A stretch of DNA of 64,000 nucleotides from Fluviispira multicolorata (GCF_009208585.1 NZ_WFLN01000004.1:186001-250000); one strand, 5' to 3'. Positions 9,445 through 18,892 are shown, counted from the first letter of the stretch. Program-made: numbers and translations. Notes: generated by a model not told the origin, from the sequence alone.

Positions 9445-10023
9445 TTAAAAAATTTGCATGGTCACTTCTAGCCCATATCCCCAAGCAAATCGCTTGTCAT
9501 TCTCAAGAATCACATAACGTCCATAAGGTTCAATGACAACAATTCCACTGGCAATGGGAAAACCAATTCCTAATTGTGTCTGAAACATCGGTATGTTATC
9601 AGTTCCTGAGACATCATCTACTGGAACAACCAAAGGATATTGGGTCTTTAAGCTGATTTGTCGATAGATGCCTCCAATTCCAAAACTTATACTCGGGAGG
9701 ATGATCCAATCGACCACCAACCCTATTTCTATATCGTACTTTAGGTCGTTTTCCTCAACTCGAATGGCTTGTGGCATTTCGGGTTGCAACCATGAGTAAT
9801 TTGCCCGCAGCCCAGGACGCAACCAAAGTCTTTGAAATAATGGAATATAACCGTAAATAACGATTTCAGGAGCAACTTGTGTAAAGTAATTTTCTCCAAA
9901 ATCTCGTATAGGGTAAAAACTCACACCTCCTCCAACGGCCATTTGAAAACGATTGGATTGACTAAAAGCGCTCGAATTGGATATTAATAATAAAATGAAA
10001 AGGAAAAATTTAATAATTTTCAT
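9445..10023 (-). CDS. Secreted beta-barrel-like outer membrane protein
   Basis: The N-terminus MKIIKFFLFILLLISNSSAFS is a signal peptide. The remaining ~170 residues alternate hydrophobic and polar residues in short strands (for example LWLRPGLRANYSWL and SGIVVIEPYGRYVI) and end in VTMQIF, an aromatic terminus typical of outer-membrane barrels. No specific family is recognised. It follows the HEFGH lipoprotein gene with the start regions overlapping, so the two are probably co-translated. The ATG at 10035 is an alternative start. Confidence 0.65.
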   Translation of the reverse strand: MKIIKFFLFILLLISNSSAFSQSNRFQMAVGGGVSFYPIRDFGENYFTQVAPEIVIYGYIPLFQRLWLRPGLRANYSWLQPEMPQAIRVEENDLKYDIEIGLVVDWIILPSISFGIGGIYRQISLKTQYPLVVPVDDVSGTDNIPMFQTQLGIGFPIASGIVVIEPYGRYVILENDKRFAWGYGLEVTMQIF

Positions 10024-10028
10024 TGAAG

Positions 10029-11300
10029 TTAACATCCAACGTGTGCAGAAGAGATAAAGCCAACGCCCCCAAAATTTGCTTTCAAATTATTACAAATTGC
10101 TGTTTGTAATGCCGCATTTGAAGATATTGCTGTCTGTGACAGAAAAGATTGAAAAAAAGAACTCAAGATAAGTCCATTATAATTGCTTTGACTCGAATTA
10201 CTGATAACTTTGCAAATGTCTGATCCATTTAATAAGGTTGGAAGTTGAGTCATATTTGCTTTTGTCGTGGATAAAGCTGATACGATATTTGTCATAAATG
10301 CACTTCTGCCTGTTAATGATGTTTGATCAGTACTTACATTAATTTGAGCATTAAACAATGATTTTGCAAAAAGTGTTCCAATGCAATAAAAACTTCCAGT
10401 GCAAATATTATTTTGAGTATCTGTATTTGAATTGTAAATATCATCATAAGTAAAATTAATGCTTGAAAAATTTCTTTGTTCTGCAATATTATTGAAATCT
10501 AAACTATTCTTTAGAATATTTGTACTTCCTGTCTGAGTATAACTTAACATATCTGCAAAACCTTCATTTAAACCACGAATGGCATATTCATTTGATATAC
10601 GATCGCATTCTTGTGATAGACCATTGTCAAAGGAATATTCCCAAATTGCGTGGCCAAATTCATGGGCAATGACCTGTAAATTAGAGGATAAAGGAATTTT
10701 TTCAATTGCGGATCGCTGGTATATTAAAAATTGATGAGCAGTGGGCATATAGGCAGCATTCGTTTTTCCAGATACTTCCGCATTTGAACCATCGCTTTCA
10801 ATTGTAATTTTGGGTTCAAAAAGAATTTTAATTTTTCCATATTTTGCATTTATTGAGCTTAAAGAAATACCCGTCATAGTTTGAATGTTATTTGTTAAAT
10901 AATCAAATTGATAATAAGAAGAAAGCATGGCAGCCGTTAAATAATCTTTTGGAATCGCAGCCCCATTTTTAACCTTGTATCTGAGCAAAGGAGCATTTCC
11001 TCCAGAAAAACTTTTGGCTGTTATGATTGATCCTGATATATTTTTAACAACAAGTTCTCCACCCAAAATCATTTGAAAATAATTTCCATCTAATTTATTT
11101 ATATCTGTTAATGTAGAATAAGTTGCTATATCGAATATATAGGTGGGATTTTCAGATCTTTGTTGTGATGCATTTAATAAATTTAATTGAATAACTTTTG
11201 CTTTAAAAGGTGGACCTGGAATATTATTTTTTTGAGTACATGCAGATAATAAAATAAAGTTAAATAGAATTAAGCTGATATTTTTTGAATTTTTTTTCAA
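10029..11300 (-). CDS. Putative lipoprotein zinc metallopeptidase (HEFGH)
   Basis: The 423-residue protein has a lipoprotein signal peptide with lipobox LSAC at Cys21. VIAHEFGHAIWEYSF near residue 211 gives the HEXXH zinc motif, and LNEGFADMLSY, with its Glu 29 residues after the second His, supplies a plausible third ligand. This is the gluzincin-like arrangement of M4/M36-type peptidases. Overall similarity to a named family is not evident, so the substrate is unknown. The start codon is TTG with AAGGAG eight bases upstream. It lies between two barrel-like proteins on the same strand. Confidence 0.65.
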   Translation of the reverse strand: MKKNSKNISLILFNFILLSACTQKNNIPGPPFKAKVIQLNLLNASQQRSENPTYIFDIATYSTLTDINKLDGNYFQMILGGELVVKNISGSIITAKSFSGGNAPLLRYKVKNGAAIPKDYLTAAMLSSYYQFDYLTNNIQTMTGISLSSINAKYGKIKILFEPKITIESDGSNAEVSGKTNAAYMPTAHQFLIYQRSAIEKIPLSSNLQVIAHEFGHAIWEYSFDNGLSQECDRISNEYAIRGLNEGFADMLSYTQTGSTNILKNSLDFNNIAEQRNFSSINFTYDDIYNSNTDTQNNICTGSFYCIGTLFAKSLFNAQINVSTDQTSLTGRSAFMTNIVSALSTTKANMTQLPTLLNGSDICKVISNSSQSNYNGLILSSFFQSFLSQTAISSNAALQTAICNNLKANFGGVGFISSAHVGC

Positions 11301-11322
11301 ATGAAAAACTCCTTATTATTTG

Positions 11323-12117
11323 TTATAAAATAAAAGTCCAACTTAACCATGGTCCATAAAATTGGTTGCTAAAATTCCAATACCCCCCACTTAAGACTGA
11401 TTCTGGTCCGGTTTTCCAATTGAATAAAAATCTAAAAAAAAATGGAAATTTAACAGTAGAGTTTGTAAAAGTGATGGAAGAATTGCTTTCTGGATTATCT
11501 ATTTCTAAATTTAAATAAGCAGGCACTACAATAAGACCTTCAGCAGAATAAGATTCAGAGAAAAAGTGTAAATAATTTACTCCAAAAGCAAGCGTTTCCA
11601 CTCCTATTTTAGAATATTTTAAATTGCTTGGATTACCCGTTTGTGAATGAAATGAGAGAGCAGTTGTATGAAAATTAAGAACATTATACTCATCAAAAAA
11701 ATAAGATGTGTTATTTGTCCCACTGTATAACCAAATATTGTTAGCTGGTGCATTATTTGTTGTTAAATTTAAATAGCCTAAATAGCCTGTTATAACGGAA
11801 CTTACATTGTGTGAAGAAAAAAAGCGATAACGTGCTTTTAAAATAGCTGTTGGTTGTAAAGTAAAGGCTGCTAAAAGAAGTGTTAACCCATTTGTACCAA
11901 GAGAAAAATGCTCAGTAACACCATAATCGAGTTGGAATGTTGGAATGTCAAAAACAACTTTTTTTGGAGGAGTCATTCCAGCATCAAAGTAACTAGGGAA
12001 ATGGCTCAATGGTGTTTCGATAGGGGATTTTTGTTGGGTATCTAAAGCACCCCTTTGTGCATAGGAAAAGAATGGTGTATGACATATAAGGAAACAATAA
12101 AGGAATATTTTCTTCAA
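11323..12117 (-). CDS. Secreted outer-membrane barrel-like protein
   Basis: MKKIFLYCFLICHTPFFSYA is a signal peptide. The 240-residue mature part is rich in aromatic, alternating strands (for example AILKARYRFFSSHNVSSVI) and ends in PWLSWTFIL, consistent with an outer-membrane beta-barrel. No catalytic motif is seen. It is the first gene of a three-gene minus-strand unit with the HEFGH lipoprotein and the second barrel-like protein. AAGG precedes the ATG by eight bases. Confidence 0.6.
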   Translation of the reverse strand: MKKIFLYCFLICHTPFFSYAQRGALDTQQKSPIETPLSHFPSYFDAGMTPPKKVVFDIPTFQLDYGVTEHFSLGTNGLTLLLAAFTLQPTAILKARYRFFSSHNVSSVITGYLGYLNLTTNNAPANNIWLYSGTNNTSYFFDEYNVLNFHTTALSFHSQTGNPSNLKYSKIGVETLAFGVNYLHFFSESYSAEGLIVVPAYLNLEIDNPESNSSITFTNSTVKFPFFFRFLFNWKTGPESVLSGGYWNFSNQFYGPWLSWTFIL

Positions 12118-12168
12118 ATGATTTCTACCTTCAAATAAAAATTGTGTTCAATTTATAAAGGATTTTGA

Positions 12169-12510
12169 ATGAAATCGCAAAAACTAATATATCTCGGAAG
12201 CTTTCTTTCCTCTGCATTTTTGACAACCTCGTGTTTAACGGTTGGCAGTTCATTTCCAAGTTCTGTTACCTGGATAAAAACAGATAAAACAACTAAAACC
12301 GAAATTGAAAAAGCTTTCGGCCCTCCTTTCCGTATGGGATACGATTCAGGTTACCGCACCTACTCTTATGGATATTATAAATATTCCGCATTTTCAGAAA
12401 GTCTAACTAAAGACTTAACAATCCGTTTTAATGCAAATGACACTGTGAGCAGTTATAGTTTTAGCAGTTCGTTTCCTGATGATAAAGAAAAACCCAATTC
12501 AAAGGAGTGA
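12169..12510 (+). CDS. Small lipoprotein, BamE/SmpA-like
   Basis: The 113-residue protein has a signal peptide ending TTSC, a slightly atypical lipobox. It is followed by SVTWIKTDKTTKTEIEKAFG, which resembles the helix-turn-Gly start of the SmpA/OmlA (BamE-like) fold, and then two or three strands ending in TIRFNANDTVSSYSF. The fold assignment is by motif only. It is divergent from the barrel-like gene at 12117, and AAGGA precedes the ATG. Confidence 0.6.
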   Translation: MKSQKLIYLGSFLSSAFLTTSCLTVGSSFPSSVTWIKTDKTTKTEIEKAFGPPFRMGYDSGYRTYSYGYYKYSAFSESLTKDLTIRFNANDTVSSYSFSSSFPDDKEKPNSKE

Positions 12511-12560
12511 TTTATTTCTTATAAATAACTCCAAATTGATTTTATAAGAGGAGCTTGGGG

Positions 12561-13232
12561 ATGCAAAATGACTTTATGGATAAAACTATTTTTATGGTTG
12601 ATGACGAAAAGGATCTCCTAGACTCTATGGCCGCAGTTATCCTATTGCATTTAAAAATCAATATCGTACTTTTTAATTCTCCTTTAGAAGCCCTAAAAAA
12701 AATAAAATCAGGGGATGTCCCAAATTTAATTATTTCCGATATAAAAATGCCTAAAATGGATGGACTTAAGTTTGTTTCTGAAATTAGGCAACTGAATATA
12801 AGAAAACCAATTATAGTTATGTCTGCTTTTGCAAATAAATCAGAAGCCATTCAATCATTACAGCTTGGTGTCTATGGTTTACTTGATAAACCATTATCTT
12901 ATGAACTCCTTATCCACGAAATCACGCGAGCGTTAAATTTAGAAGAATATGCTTTGTTAACCGAAAGATTAAGGAGCGAAAAAGATCTTCTTATTGAACT
13001 TTTTCAAAAATTTATTTCTAAAAATCATGAAAGAATTTCAAATGTAGAGAATTTATTGCTAAATGAGACCAAAATTTTTTCGAAAAATAAGCATAAAAAT
13101 AAAGATAAAATTTCAAATTTTTTAAATGATATCATTGAGTGCAATGCTATTGATAGGGAAGTTTCAAAGGTTTTTCAAAAAGTAAATGAACTCATTGCTA
13201 AACAAGAAGCCCATATGAATTATTCGATTTAA
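12561..13232 (+). CDS. Response regulator, receiver domain with non-standard output
   Basis: Residues ~8-125 form a receiver domain: FMVDDEKD supplies the acidic pair, IISDIKMPKMDG the phospho-acceptor (Asp60), and LLDKPLS the conserved Lys. The remaining ~95 residues are helical, Lys/Glu/Asn-rich and match no DNA-binding or enzymatic output that I recognise. No histidine kinase lies nearby, so the partner is unknown. The start is the ATG with GAGGAG seven bases upstream; a TTG six bases earlier is less likely. Confidence 0.82.
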   Translation: MQNDFMDKTIFMVDDEKDLLDSMAAVILLHLKINIVLFNSPLEALKKIKSGDVPNLIISDIKMPKMDGLKFVSEIRQLNIRKPIIVMSAFANKSEAIQSLQLGVYGLLDKPLSYELLIHEITRALNLEEYALLTERLRSEKDLLIELFQKFISKNHERISNVENLLLNETKIFSKNKHKNKDKISNFLNDIIECNAIDREVSKVFQKVNELIAKQEAHMNYSI

Positions 13233-13354
13233 AATTAGAAACTATAATTTATTTAATTGGTTATCTTCATAATATAGATATTTATAATCTCCTGCAACAA
13301 TTTGTTTCATCAATTTTATTGTATATCAAAAAATAAATGATATCTAACTTGCTC

Positions 13355-13374
13355 CTGCATAAAATCTTATGCAG
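13355..13374 (+). terminator. Hairpin terminator after the response regulator
   Basis: CTGCATAA (13355-13362) and TTATGCAG (13367-13374) form a perfect 8-bp stem with a four-base loop, followed by a T-rich run. It lies 120 bases after the response-regulator stop and 35 before the next gene, so it could also act as a leader structure of that gene. Confidence 0.45.
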
Positions 13375-13408
13375 TGAGTTTGATTTGTTTGGATAAAAAG
13401 GAAAATAA

Positions 13409-14431
13409 ATGAGGATAAATCAGGTATTATCAATAATAATTTCAGTTGTTTTTTGTTCTTTAATGCAAAATGCAAAAGCTTGTTCTTCTTGTGGATCAAG
13501 TGCAACCTCGCCTTTGGTATTGAATCCAGATGAAAATTTAAAAATGTATTTTGGAATTTCAGAAAACTTAAATTTTATGGATTACGGCGCTAAAGGGGCT
13601 GATTCTACTGAACAAATTCCTAACCAAAAAATAACTTCCCGGCGTACTTTAACTCTGGCAATTGGCTATCGCACGACAGAAAATTCTTTTGTGACTTTGA
13701 CTGGCTCAGGAGTGCAAAATCAAGGTCCTATTGATCGTGGTTTTCCTGAAATGGGGATGGCAGATAAACAATATCTAATGGGTGATCCTATTTTAGCAGG
13801 ACGCTACAATTTAGTAAATATGGATATTACAAACACTTATCGCCCACAAGTTCAGTTGGCTATGAGCTACAAACCAAGTTTAGCAAAGAATATGGTTGAT
13901 AATGAACCCTCTGCAATTAAAACAGTTGGCAATGGATTTCACCAGGTTACCGCTGGGGTTGATTTTTGGTTTGGTATGTCTGCAGTTCAGTTTGGTGCAG
14001 CACAATTTGTGACATACTCCTTCGATAGACAACCAAATAATGCAGGAAGAACATGTTGTGGTAAGGAAAGCTCAACAACGACACAGGTAAAAAGAACTCG
14101 AGACTTACAGTATACGACAGTTCTTACGGTAGGATATATTTTTAAAGAACACAATATATCTATACAAAGCGGTGCAATTCTTGATTATATAGGTGAAGAG
14201 AAAATCACAAACCAAAATAATAACGATGGCACTCAATCATATATTGTTAAGAAACCAGCACAATCAAATTCTCTATTTGCAAATGTGAAATATAAATCAT
14301 CTGATAAAGATACTTGGCGTTTATCTTATACACTTGGTGGAGCATATGAGGGTGATTTAGGAGTATTTACAAACTCGAGTCAAACCACTTCTGACTCCAT
14401 TGCTTTTTCATATGAAAGAACAATTTTCTAA
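13409..14431 (+). CDS. Secreted barrel-like protein with CSSCG mature N-terminus
   Basis: A signal peptide (MRINQVLSIIISVVFCSL to QNAKA) is followed directly by CSSCGSSATSPL, a Cys-x-x-Cys pair at the start of the mature protein. The remaining ~310 residues read as antiparallel strands (for example TLTLAIGYRTTENSFVTLTG) and end DSIAFSYERTIF, an outer-membrane-barrel-like terminus. A second Cys pair (RTCCGKES) lies in a loop near residue 217. The cysteines suggest metal or thiol chemistry, and a thioredoxin-like gene follows on the same strand; function is unknown. Confidence 0.65.
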   Translation: MRINQVLSIIISVVFCSLMQNAKACSSCGSSATSPLVLNPDENLKMYFGISENLNFMDYGAKGADSTEQIPNQKITSRRTLTLAIGYRTTENSFVTLTGSGVQNQGPIDRGFPEMGMADKQYLMGDPILAGRYNLVNMDITNTYRPQVQLAMSYKPSLAKNMVDNEPSAIKTVGNGFHQVTAGVDFWFGMSAVQFGAAQFVTYSFDRQPNNAGRTCCGKESSTTTQVKRTRDLQYTTVLTVGYIFKEHNISIQSGAILDYIGEEKITNQNNNDGTQSYIVKKPAQSNSLFANVKYKSSDKDTWRLSYTLGGAYEGDLGVFTNSSQTTSDSIAFSYERTIF

Positions 14432-14484
14432 TTAAATCCTTGCGAAAAAAATGTATTTCAATTAATTTATTGACAACTATTTGT

Positions 14485-14520
14485 CTGCAAAACCAGCAAG
14501 TTTTGCAGGTATTTCTTATT
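14485..14520 (+). terminator. Rho-independent terminator
   Basis: CTGCAAAAC (14485-14493) and GTTTTGCAG (14500-14508) form a perfect 9-bp stem with a six-base loop, followed by the T-rich GTATTTCTTATT. It separates the CSSCG barrel gene from the thioredoxin-like gene. Confidence 0.65.
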
Positions 14521-14542
14521 TATTGACCTTAATAAGTGTATT

Positions 14543-14914
14543 ATGTTAAAAAAAATCATTCATCTTTTATTTATACTTTTCTTTCTTAAATATTCTGTAT
14601 TAGCTTATGCAAAATGTATAGTTGGCGACGATAAAGATATTGCTCACTTAGTAGAAAAAAAAGCAAAGGTGAAACTTGTTTTTTTTTCTACATGGTGTGC
14701 AGATTGTAAAGACGAGCTAGAAAAAATAAAGAAGGAAAAATCAACAAAAGAGCAAGTGATTTTAATTAATATTTTTGATCCTGAAAAAAAAGCTGACAAT
14801 GTTTTAAAAAAATTTTCACTTGAAAGTTACTCTTGTTTTATAGATACCTCTAAAAAAATTCGTGAAAAATATAAAGTGACGACTGTGCCAAAAGTTATTT
14901 ATATAAATAATTAA
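14543..14914 (+). CDS. Secreted thioredoxin-like protein (WCADC)
   Basis: The 123-residue protein has a signal peptide (MLKKIIHLLFILFFLKYSVLAYA). Its thioredoxin core has VKLVFFSTWCADCKDEL as the active-site segment (Cys-Ala-Asp-Cys) and TTVPKVIYIN with the cis-Pro. It should act in the periplasm as a thiol reductase or a DsbE/ResA-like protein. No strong ribosome site is seen before the ATG. The stop overlaps the stop of the convergent DUF1688 gene by four bases. Confidence 0.78.
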   Translation: MLKKIIHLLFILFFLKYSVLAYAKCIVGDDKDIAHLVEKKAKVKLVFFSTWCADCKDELEKIKKEKSTKEQVILINIFDPEKKADNVLKKFSLESYSCFIDTSKKIREKYKVTTVPKVIYINN

Positions 14915-16155
14915 AAGACAGTTCCGTCGCTATTTATTCTAAGGGGAGGGCTTTTGTCTTTGCGTAATTGTTCTGCCATTTTTCTTCCGGCCCACCATGT
15001 GCCACCTTCTAAAACACGTGCTAAAGGAAATTCAGAAGGCTTTTTACCCAAGAGCTCTGTTACCTTTTTACCAATTTCATCAAGAAAAGTTATTGTGAGA
15101 GCTCGCCATTCTATAATAAGTTCTGAACTTGGCAAATGGATTTTATCAAACTCCTCTTTATTTTTTAATGAAATTAAGCCAGAGTCTAAAATCAATCCGC
15201 CATTTCTGTATTCTGCTAAACCTGTTAAAGAATCAATGTGCGTGATATTTAAGCCTGCATCGGTCAATGGTTCAAAAAGCGAATACGACAGCCATTGTGA
15301 GAGTTTATGGAATGGAATCAAAGCTTGTAGACCTTCTCCTAGAGGGGAGTAATTCCAAACATCTCCAATGTTAATTTGATTGATTGTGGCTCTTCCTGGC
15401 CATATTGAACCAAGTCCTTGTTGCAAAGTTCTTAAAATAAAGGCGGCAGAAATTTTTCCAGAAGGAGATTTCTCTTGAAAATATTCAAGCATATTTCCAA
15501 TGCGCTGATTTTCACTGCCAAAGAGATCTTCATCATTGTGCAGAGCATGTCCTAAGTTGTGCAAGAGCTTTAATCTTCCCTCAATACCAATAAGAGGGTT
15601 TTTTTCTGAAATTTGAAATCCTTCTATGAATTCATTTTCGCTGATACTCAAAAGACGCTCAGCATCGACTCTGAGCGGATTTTTTTTATCCATGGAAAAA
15701 AAACCAGCAAGAAATAAACGAAAACTGGCCACTGCCAAGCCCTCTGAGCGAGCGTATTCTTTCCCTGTTTTTTGTTCTAAATAACGCCAGCGCATGCCCG
15801 CACCTGCATCGAGTAAAACACTGATCACCACAAGATCAAGTTTTGCTTTTGTCTGTTGAGTAGAAGTCTGTTTTTCGAGCATTAATTTGAGTTCTGCTAC
15901 GCGATCAATATTTCCTACATTAAAATGATTCCAGCGTGAATGAAATGGAATATTTAATTTTGGATAATTACTTAAAGTAACATCTATGACATACTTTGAA
16001 ACTTCATCAATTTTATTTAAATGAATTAGAAATTGAGTTTTATTTTCAATGGATAAATTATAAATTTCTAATGATTTTTTTCTTATTGTTTCAGGAGAAA
16101 ATATATATTCAAGATCGTTAATATCTCCACTATAATCAATCAAATTTTCACTCAT
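14911..16155 (-). CDS. DUF1688 protein, URC4/Urg3-like (uracil catabolism)
   Basis: The 414-residue protein matches what I know of the DUF1688/URC4 family: SRWNHFNVGNIDR near the N-terminus, LLDAGAGMRWRYLEQ, SEGLAVASFRLF, and WWAGRKMAEQLR near the end. In the yeast URC pathway URC4 is required for uracil use, but its reaction is not settled. The start overlaps the URC1-like gene by eight bases, so the pair is translationally coupled, which strongly supports the pathway assignment. Confidence 0.85.
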   Translation of the reverse strand: MSENLIDYSGDINDLEYIFSPETIRKKSLEIYNLSIENKTQFLIHLNKIDEVSKYVIDVTLSNYPKLNIPFHSRWNHFNVGNIDRVAELKLMLEKQTSTQQTKAKLDLVVISVLLDAGAGMRWRYLEQKTGKEYARSEGLAVASFRLFLAGFFSMDKKNPLRVDAERLLSISENEFIEGFQISEKNPLIGIEGRLKLLHNLGHALHNDEDLFGSENQRIGNMLEYFQEKSPSGKISAAFILRTLQQGLGSIWPGRATINQINIGDVWNYSPLGEGLQALIPFHKLSQWLSYSLFEPLTDAGLNITHIDSLTGLAEYRNGGLILDSGLISLKNKEEFDKIHLPSSELIIEWRALTITFLDEIGKKVTELLGKKPSEFPLARVLEGGTWWAGRKMAEQLRKDKSPPLRINSDGTVF

Positions 16156-17395
16156 TAAGATTGCGTCCTTTCACTTTTTTGAGTTCAGTCGCATCCTTTG
16201 TTTTGCCTTCAGTGTAATAGCCAGCTGCTTTTTTGGCTTCCATTTCTACTTGGGCATCCTGAGGAATGAGTTCATCAGGAATGGATACTCTTCGTATAAC
16301 TTCAATTCCACTTTCAATAATAGCATTGTATTTCATATCGCTCATAGATACGAGATTGTCTATACGTTTTATTCCAAGCCAATGTAAAACATCAGGCATA
16401 AGTTGTTGAAAACGCATATCTTGTACACCTGCAACGCATTCTGTGCGATGGAAATAAGTAGCAGCGCTGTCTCCACCTTCTTGTCTTTTACGTGCATTAT
16501 AAACGAGAAACTTTGTCACTTCACCAAGTGCACGTCCTTCTTTTCTAAAGTAAACGATAACACCCGAACCACCTTCTTGTGCCGTGCGAATAGATTCTTC
16601 AATTCCGTGGGTTAGGTAGGGCCTACAGGTGCAAATATCTGAGCCAAACACGTCGGAGCCGTTGCATTCATCATGTATACGCACGGTGAGCTTTTTAGAT
16701 AAATCGGAAATGTGCTCAACATTGCCAAACATATAAACGGATGTACTGCCTATTGGAGGGAGAAGTATTTTTAAATCTTTTCGAGTGATAAGTTCAGGAA
16801 ACATACCGCCTGTTTGATCGAAAAGGACGCGGCGTAAATCACCTTCCGAAACATGAAACCTTTTTGCAATGCCAGGTAAATACCATACTGGGTCAATAGC
16901 AGCTTTAGTGACAACAACATCTTTGTTTTTGGTGATTATTTTATTGTCAATATGGAGCCGCCCTGAATCAATTGCTTGATTTATTTCTGGCATATTTATA
17001 TGAGCAGTTGTTATTGCAATTGTTGGCCTAATGTCGTATCCTTTTTCGTAAAAACTTTTAAAAACGTCTGCAACTTGCGCTCCCCAAGGGTCAAGGCTCA
17101 CAATTTTTTCAGGATCTCCCCAAGAAGGAAACGGACCAATGTTTGTAAATGGTGAGGTATTTGTGAGGTCAGGTTTGTGATCCATGGTCAATGCCCCAGA
17201 CGCATTTGCTAAAGCTCTATAAACTGTGTAGCTGCCGCTGTGCGTGCCTATGGAGTTTCTATGTTCTCTTTTTGTTAAAGAAGCGACTACCGGACCACGT
17301 AAAATCGGAGTGCTTTCTCCCCAATTTAGAGGAGCTGCTTGTTTAAAAATGCTTGCTGGGTGAGAGGTTAAAAGAACATGACTTGTAATTGCCAT
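16148..17395 (-). CDS. GTP cyclohydrolase II-like protein, URC1/Urg1-like
   Basis: The 415-residue protein has the GCH-II zinc motif as HDECNGSDVFGSDICTC (Cys-x10-Cys-x-Cys) near residue 245, and YFRKEGRALGE, the catalytic Arg loop. The N-terminal ~150 residues (AITSHVLLTSHPA and later FPSWGDPEKIVSLDPWGAQV) are the extension characteristic of URC1-type proteins rather than RibA. In the URC pathway the enzyme opens the pyrimidine ring of a uracil nucleotide. GGAG lies six bases before the ATG. It sits 18 bases after mmsA and overlaps the DUF1688 gene. Confidence 0.85.
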   Translation of the reverse strand: MAITSHVLLTSHPASIFKQAAPLNWGESTPILRGPVVASLTKREHRNSIGTHSGSYTVYRALANASGALTMDHKPDLTNTSPFTNIGPFPSWGDPEKIVSLDPWGAQVADVFKSFYEKGYDIRPTIAITTAHINMPEINQAIDSGRLHIDNKIITKNKDVVVTKAAIDPVWYLPGIAKRFHVSEGDLRRVLFDQTGGMFPELITRKDLKILLPPIGSTSVYMFGNVEHISDLSKKLTVRIHDECNGSDVFGSDICTCRPYLTHGIEESIRTAQEGGSGVIVYFRKEGRALGEVTKFLVYNARKRQEGGDSAATYFHRTECVAGVQDMRFQQLMPDVLHWLGIKRIDNLVSMSDMKYNAIIESGIEVIRRVSIPDELIPQDAQVEMEAKKAAGYYTEGKTKDATELKKVKGRNLNE

Positions 17396-17413
17396 TTTAT
17401 TCTCCTAGCAGTG

Positions 17414-18892
17414 TTAAGACATCCAGTTTTTGCTTTTTTGCTGAATCCATTTTGTCGTTATTTTTTTTCTGTTACTCCAAAATTCAATGCCTCCTTCGCC
17501 CGTGATATCTCCATGCCCAAATTTAGAAGCATTTATTCCACCAAAGGAAAAAGGCTCACGAGGGACAGGTATGCCAACGTTAATTCCGATCATTCCTGCA
17601 CTTGCATTTTCAGAAACAAATTCTGCTACATCGCCTCGAGTTGTAAAAACCGAGGCGGCATTTCCATAAGGATTTTTATTTTCAATTGCTATTGCTTCTT
17701 CTAAATTTTTGCAACGAATAATAGATAAAATAGGACCGAATAATTCTTCTTTTGCAGCAAAACTTTGAGGAGAGACGTTGTCTAGTATCGTTGGATTGAG
17801 CCAATTGCCATTTTCATACTCTTTTGCAATTGTTACTTTACGTCCGTCAACTAAAATTTTTGCTCCTTCTTTTTGAGCTGTTCCAATTGCAGTTGTTAAT
17901 TTATTAAGAGATTCTTTAGTTATAACTGCACCTATGTTTACTTTAGGCTGAAACTCTTTCGCTTTATCGACTAGAGAATTGATTATTAAATCAACTTCTC
18001 CTACAGCAAGTAAAACACTTGCAGCCATACAGCGCTGACCTGCACAGCCTGTGAAAGACGCAAGAATAGCATCAGCGGTAGTTTCTTTATCTGCATCAGG
18101 CATTAGTATAATATGATTTTTTGCGCCACCTAAAGTCAGTGCTCTTTTGCCTTGGGCCGTTGCTCTTTTATAAACATCTTTTGCAACGGGAGTTGAACCT
18201 ACAAAGGCAACTGCTTTAATATCTTCGTGTTCACAAAGTGCTTCGACTGTTACTTTATCGCCTTGAACCACTGTTAAAACCCCATCTGGTAAACCTGATT
18301 TTTTTAATCCTTCTGCTATTAATAAAGAAGTAATTGAGGTTTTTTCGGAAGGTTTCCAAATAAAGCAATTTCCAACAATCAAAGCATTTGGAATCATCCA
18401 GAGGGGGACCATTGCGGGGAAGTTACTTGGCGTTATTCCTGCAACTATGCCTAAAGGTTCTCTTTTGTATTCACAGCTGACTCCGCGTGAAACAGGTATT
18501 TTATAGAGTTTTTCACTACAAGGTAAGCTTATTGCAAATTCGAGAATTTCTATACCTTTAAGAAGTCCATCTTGAGCTTCTTTTGGAAGTTTTCCACATT
18601 CATCACTTATTGTTTGCGAGAGTAGGGTAAGATTTTCTAAAATCCAGCCTCTAAATTGATTTAAAATGTGTGCCCTTTCCCGAACACTCATTTGTGCCCA
18701 ATCTTTTTGAACTGCTTTAGCAGCTACCACTGCTTTATGAATGTCTTGCGCATTGCTTCTATATGTTCGTGCAATTGCTTTTCCTGTATGAGGATTTTTA
18801 ATTTGCGATAGCTCTTCTGATGGCTTCAGCCAATTCCCTCCGACAAAATTTAAGCAATCAATTAATTCTTGGCTTACAAAGCGACTTAGCAT
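17414..18892 (-). CDS. mmsA: CoA-acylating (methyl)malonate-semialdehyde dehydrogenase
   Basis: The 492-residue aldehyde dehydrogenase has ITPSNFPAMVPLWMIPNAL (cofactor-binding loop), VAFVGSTPVAKDVYK, and GCAGQRCMAASV near residue 285 with the catalytic Cys, all diagnostic of the MmsA/IolA subgroup that forms acyl-CoA. It would convert malonate semialdehyde to acetyl-CoA or methylmalonate semialdehyde to propionyl-CoA. As the first gene of the URC1-URC4 operon, it plausibly removes the C3 product of uracil breakdown after oxidation of 3-hydroxypropionate; that link is inference. Confidence 0.87.
   Translation of the reverse strand: MLSRFVSQELIDCLNFVGGNWLKPSEELSQIKNPHTGKAIARTYRSNAQDIHKAVVAAKAVQKDWAQMSVRERAHILNQFRGWILENLTLLSQTISDECGKLPKEAQDGLLKGIEILEFAISLPCSEKLYKIPVSRGVSCEYKREPLGIVAGITPSNFPAMVPLWMIPNALIVGNCFIWKPSEKTSITSLLIAEGLKKSGLPDGVLTVVQGDKVTVEALCEHEDIKAVAFVGSTPVAKDVYKRATAQGKRALTLGGAKNHIILMPDADKETTADAILASFTGCAGQRCMAASVLLAVGEVDLIINSLVDKAKEFQPKVNIGAVITKESLNKLTTAIGTAQKEGAKILVDGRKVTIAKEYENGNWLNPTILDNVSPQSFAAKEELFGPILSIIRCKNLEEAIAIENKNPYGNAASVFTTRGDVAEFVSENASAGMIGINVGIPVPREPFSFGGINASKFGHGDITGEGGIEFWSNRKKITTKWIQQKSKNWMS

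Noticed and set aside
16148..17395. Riboflavin biosynthesis RibA
   Set aside because: The long N-terminal extension and the coupled DUF1688 gene fit URC1 better, and no rib genes are adjacent.
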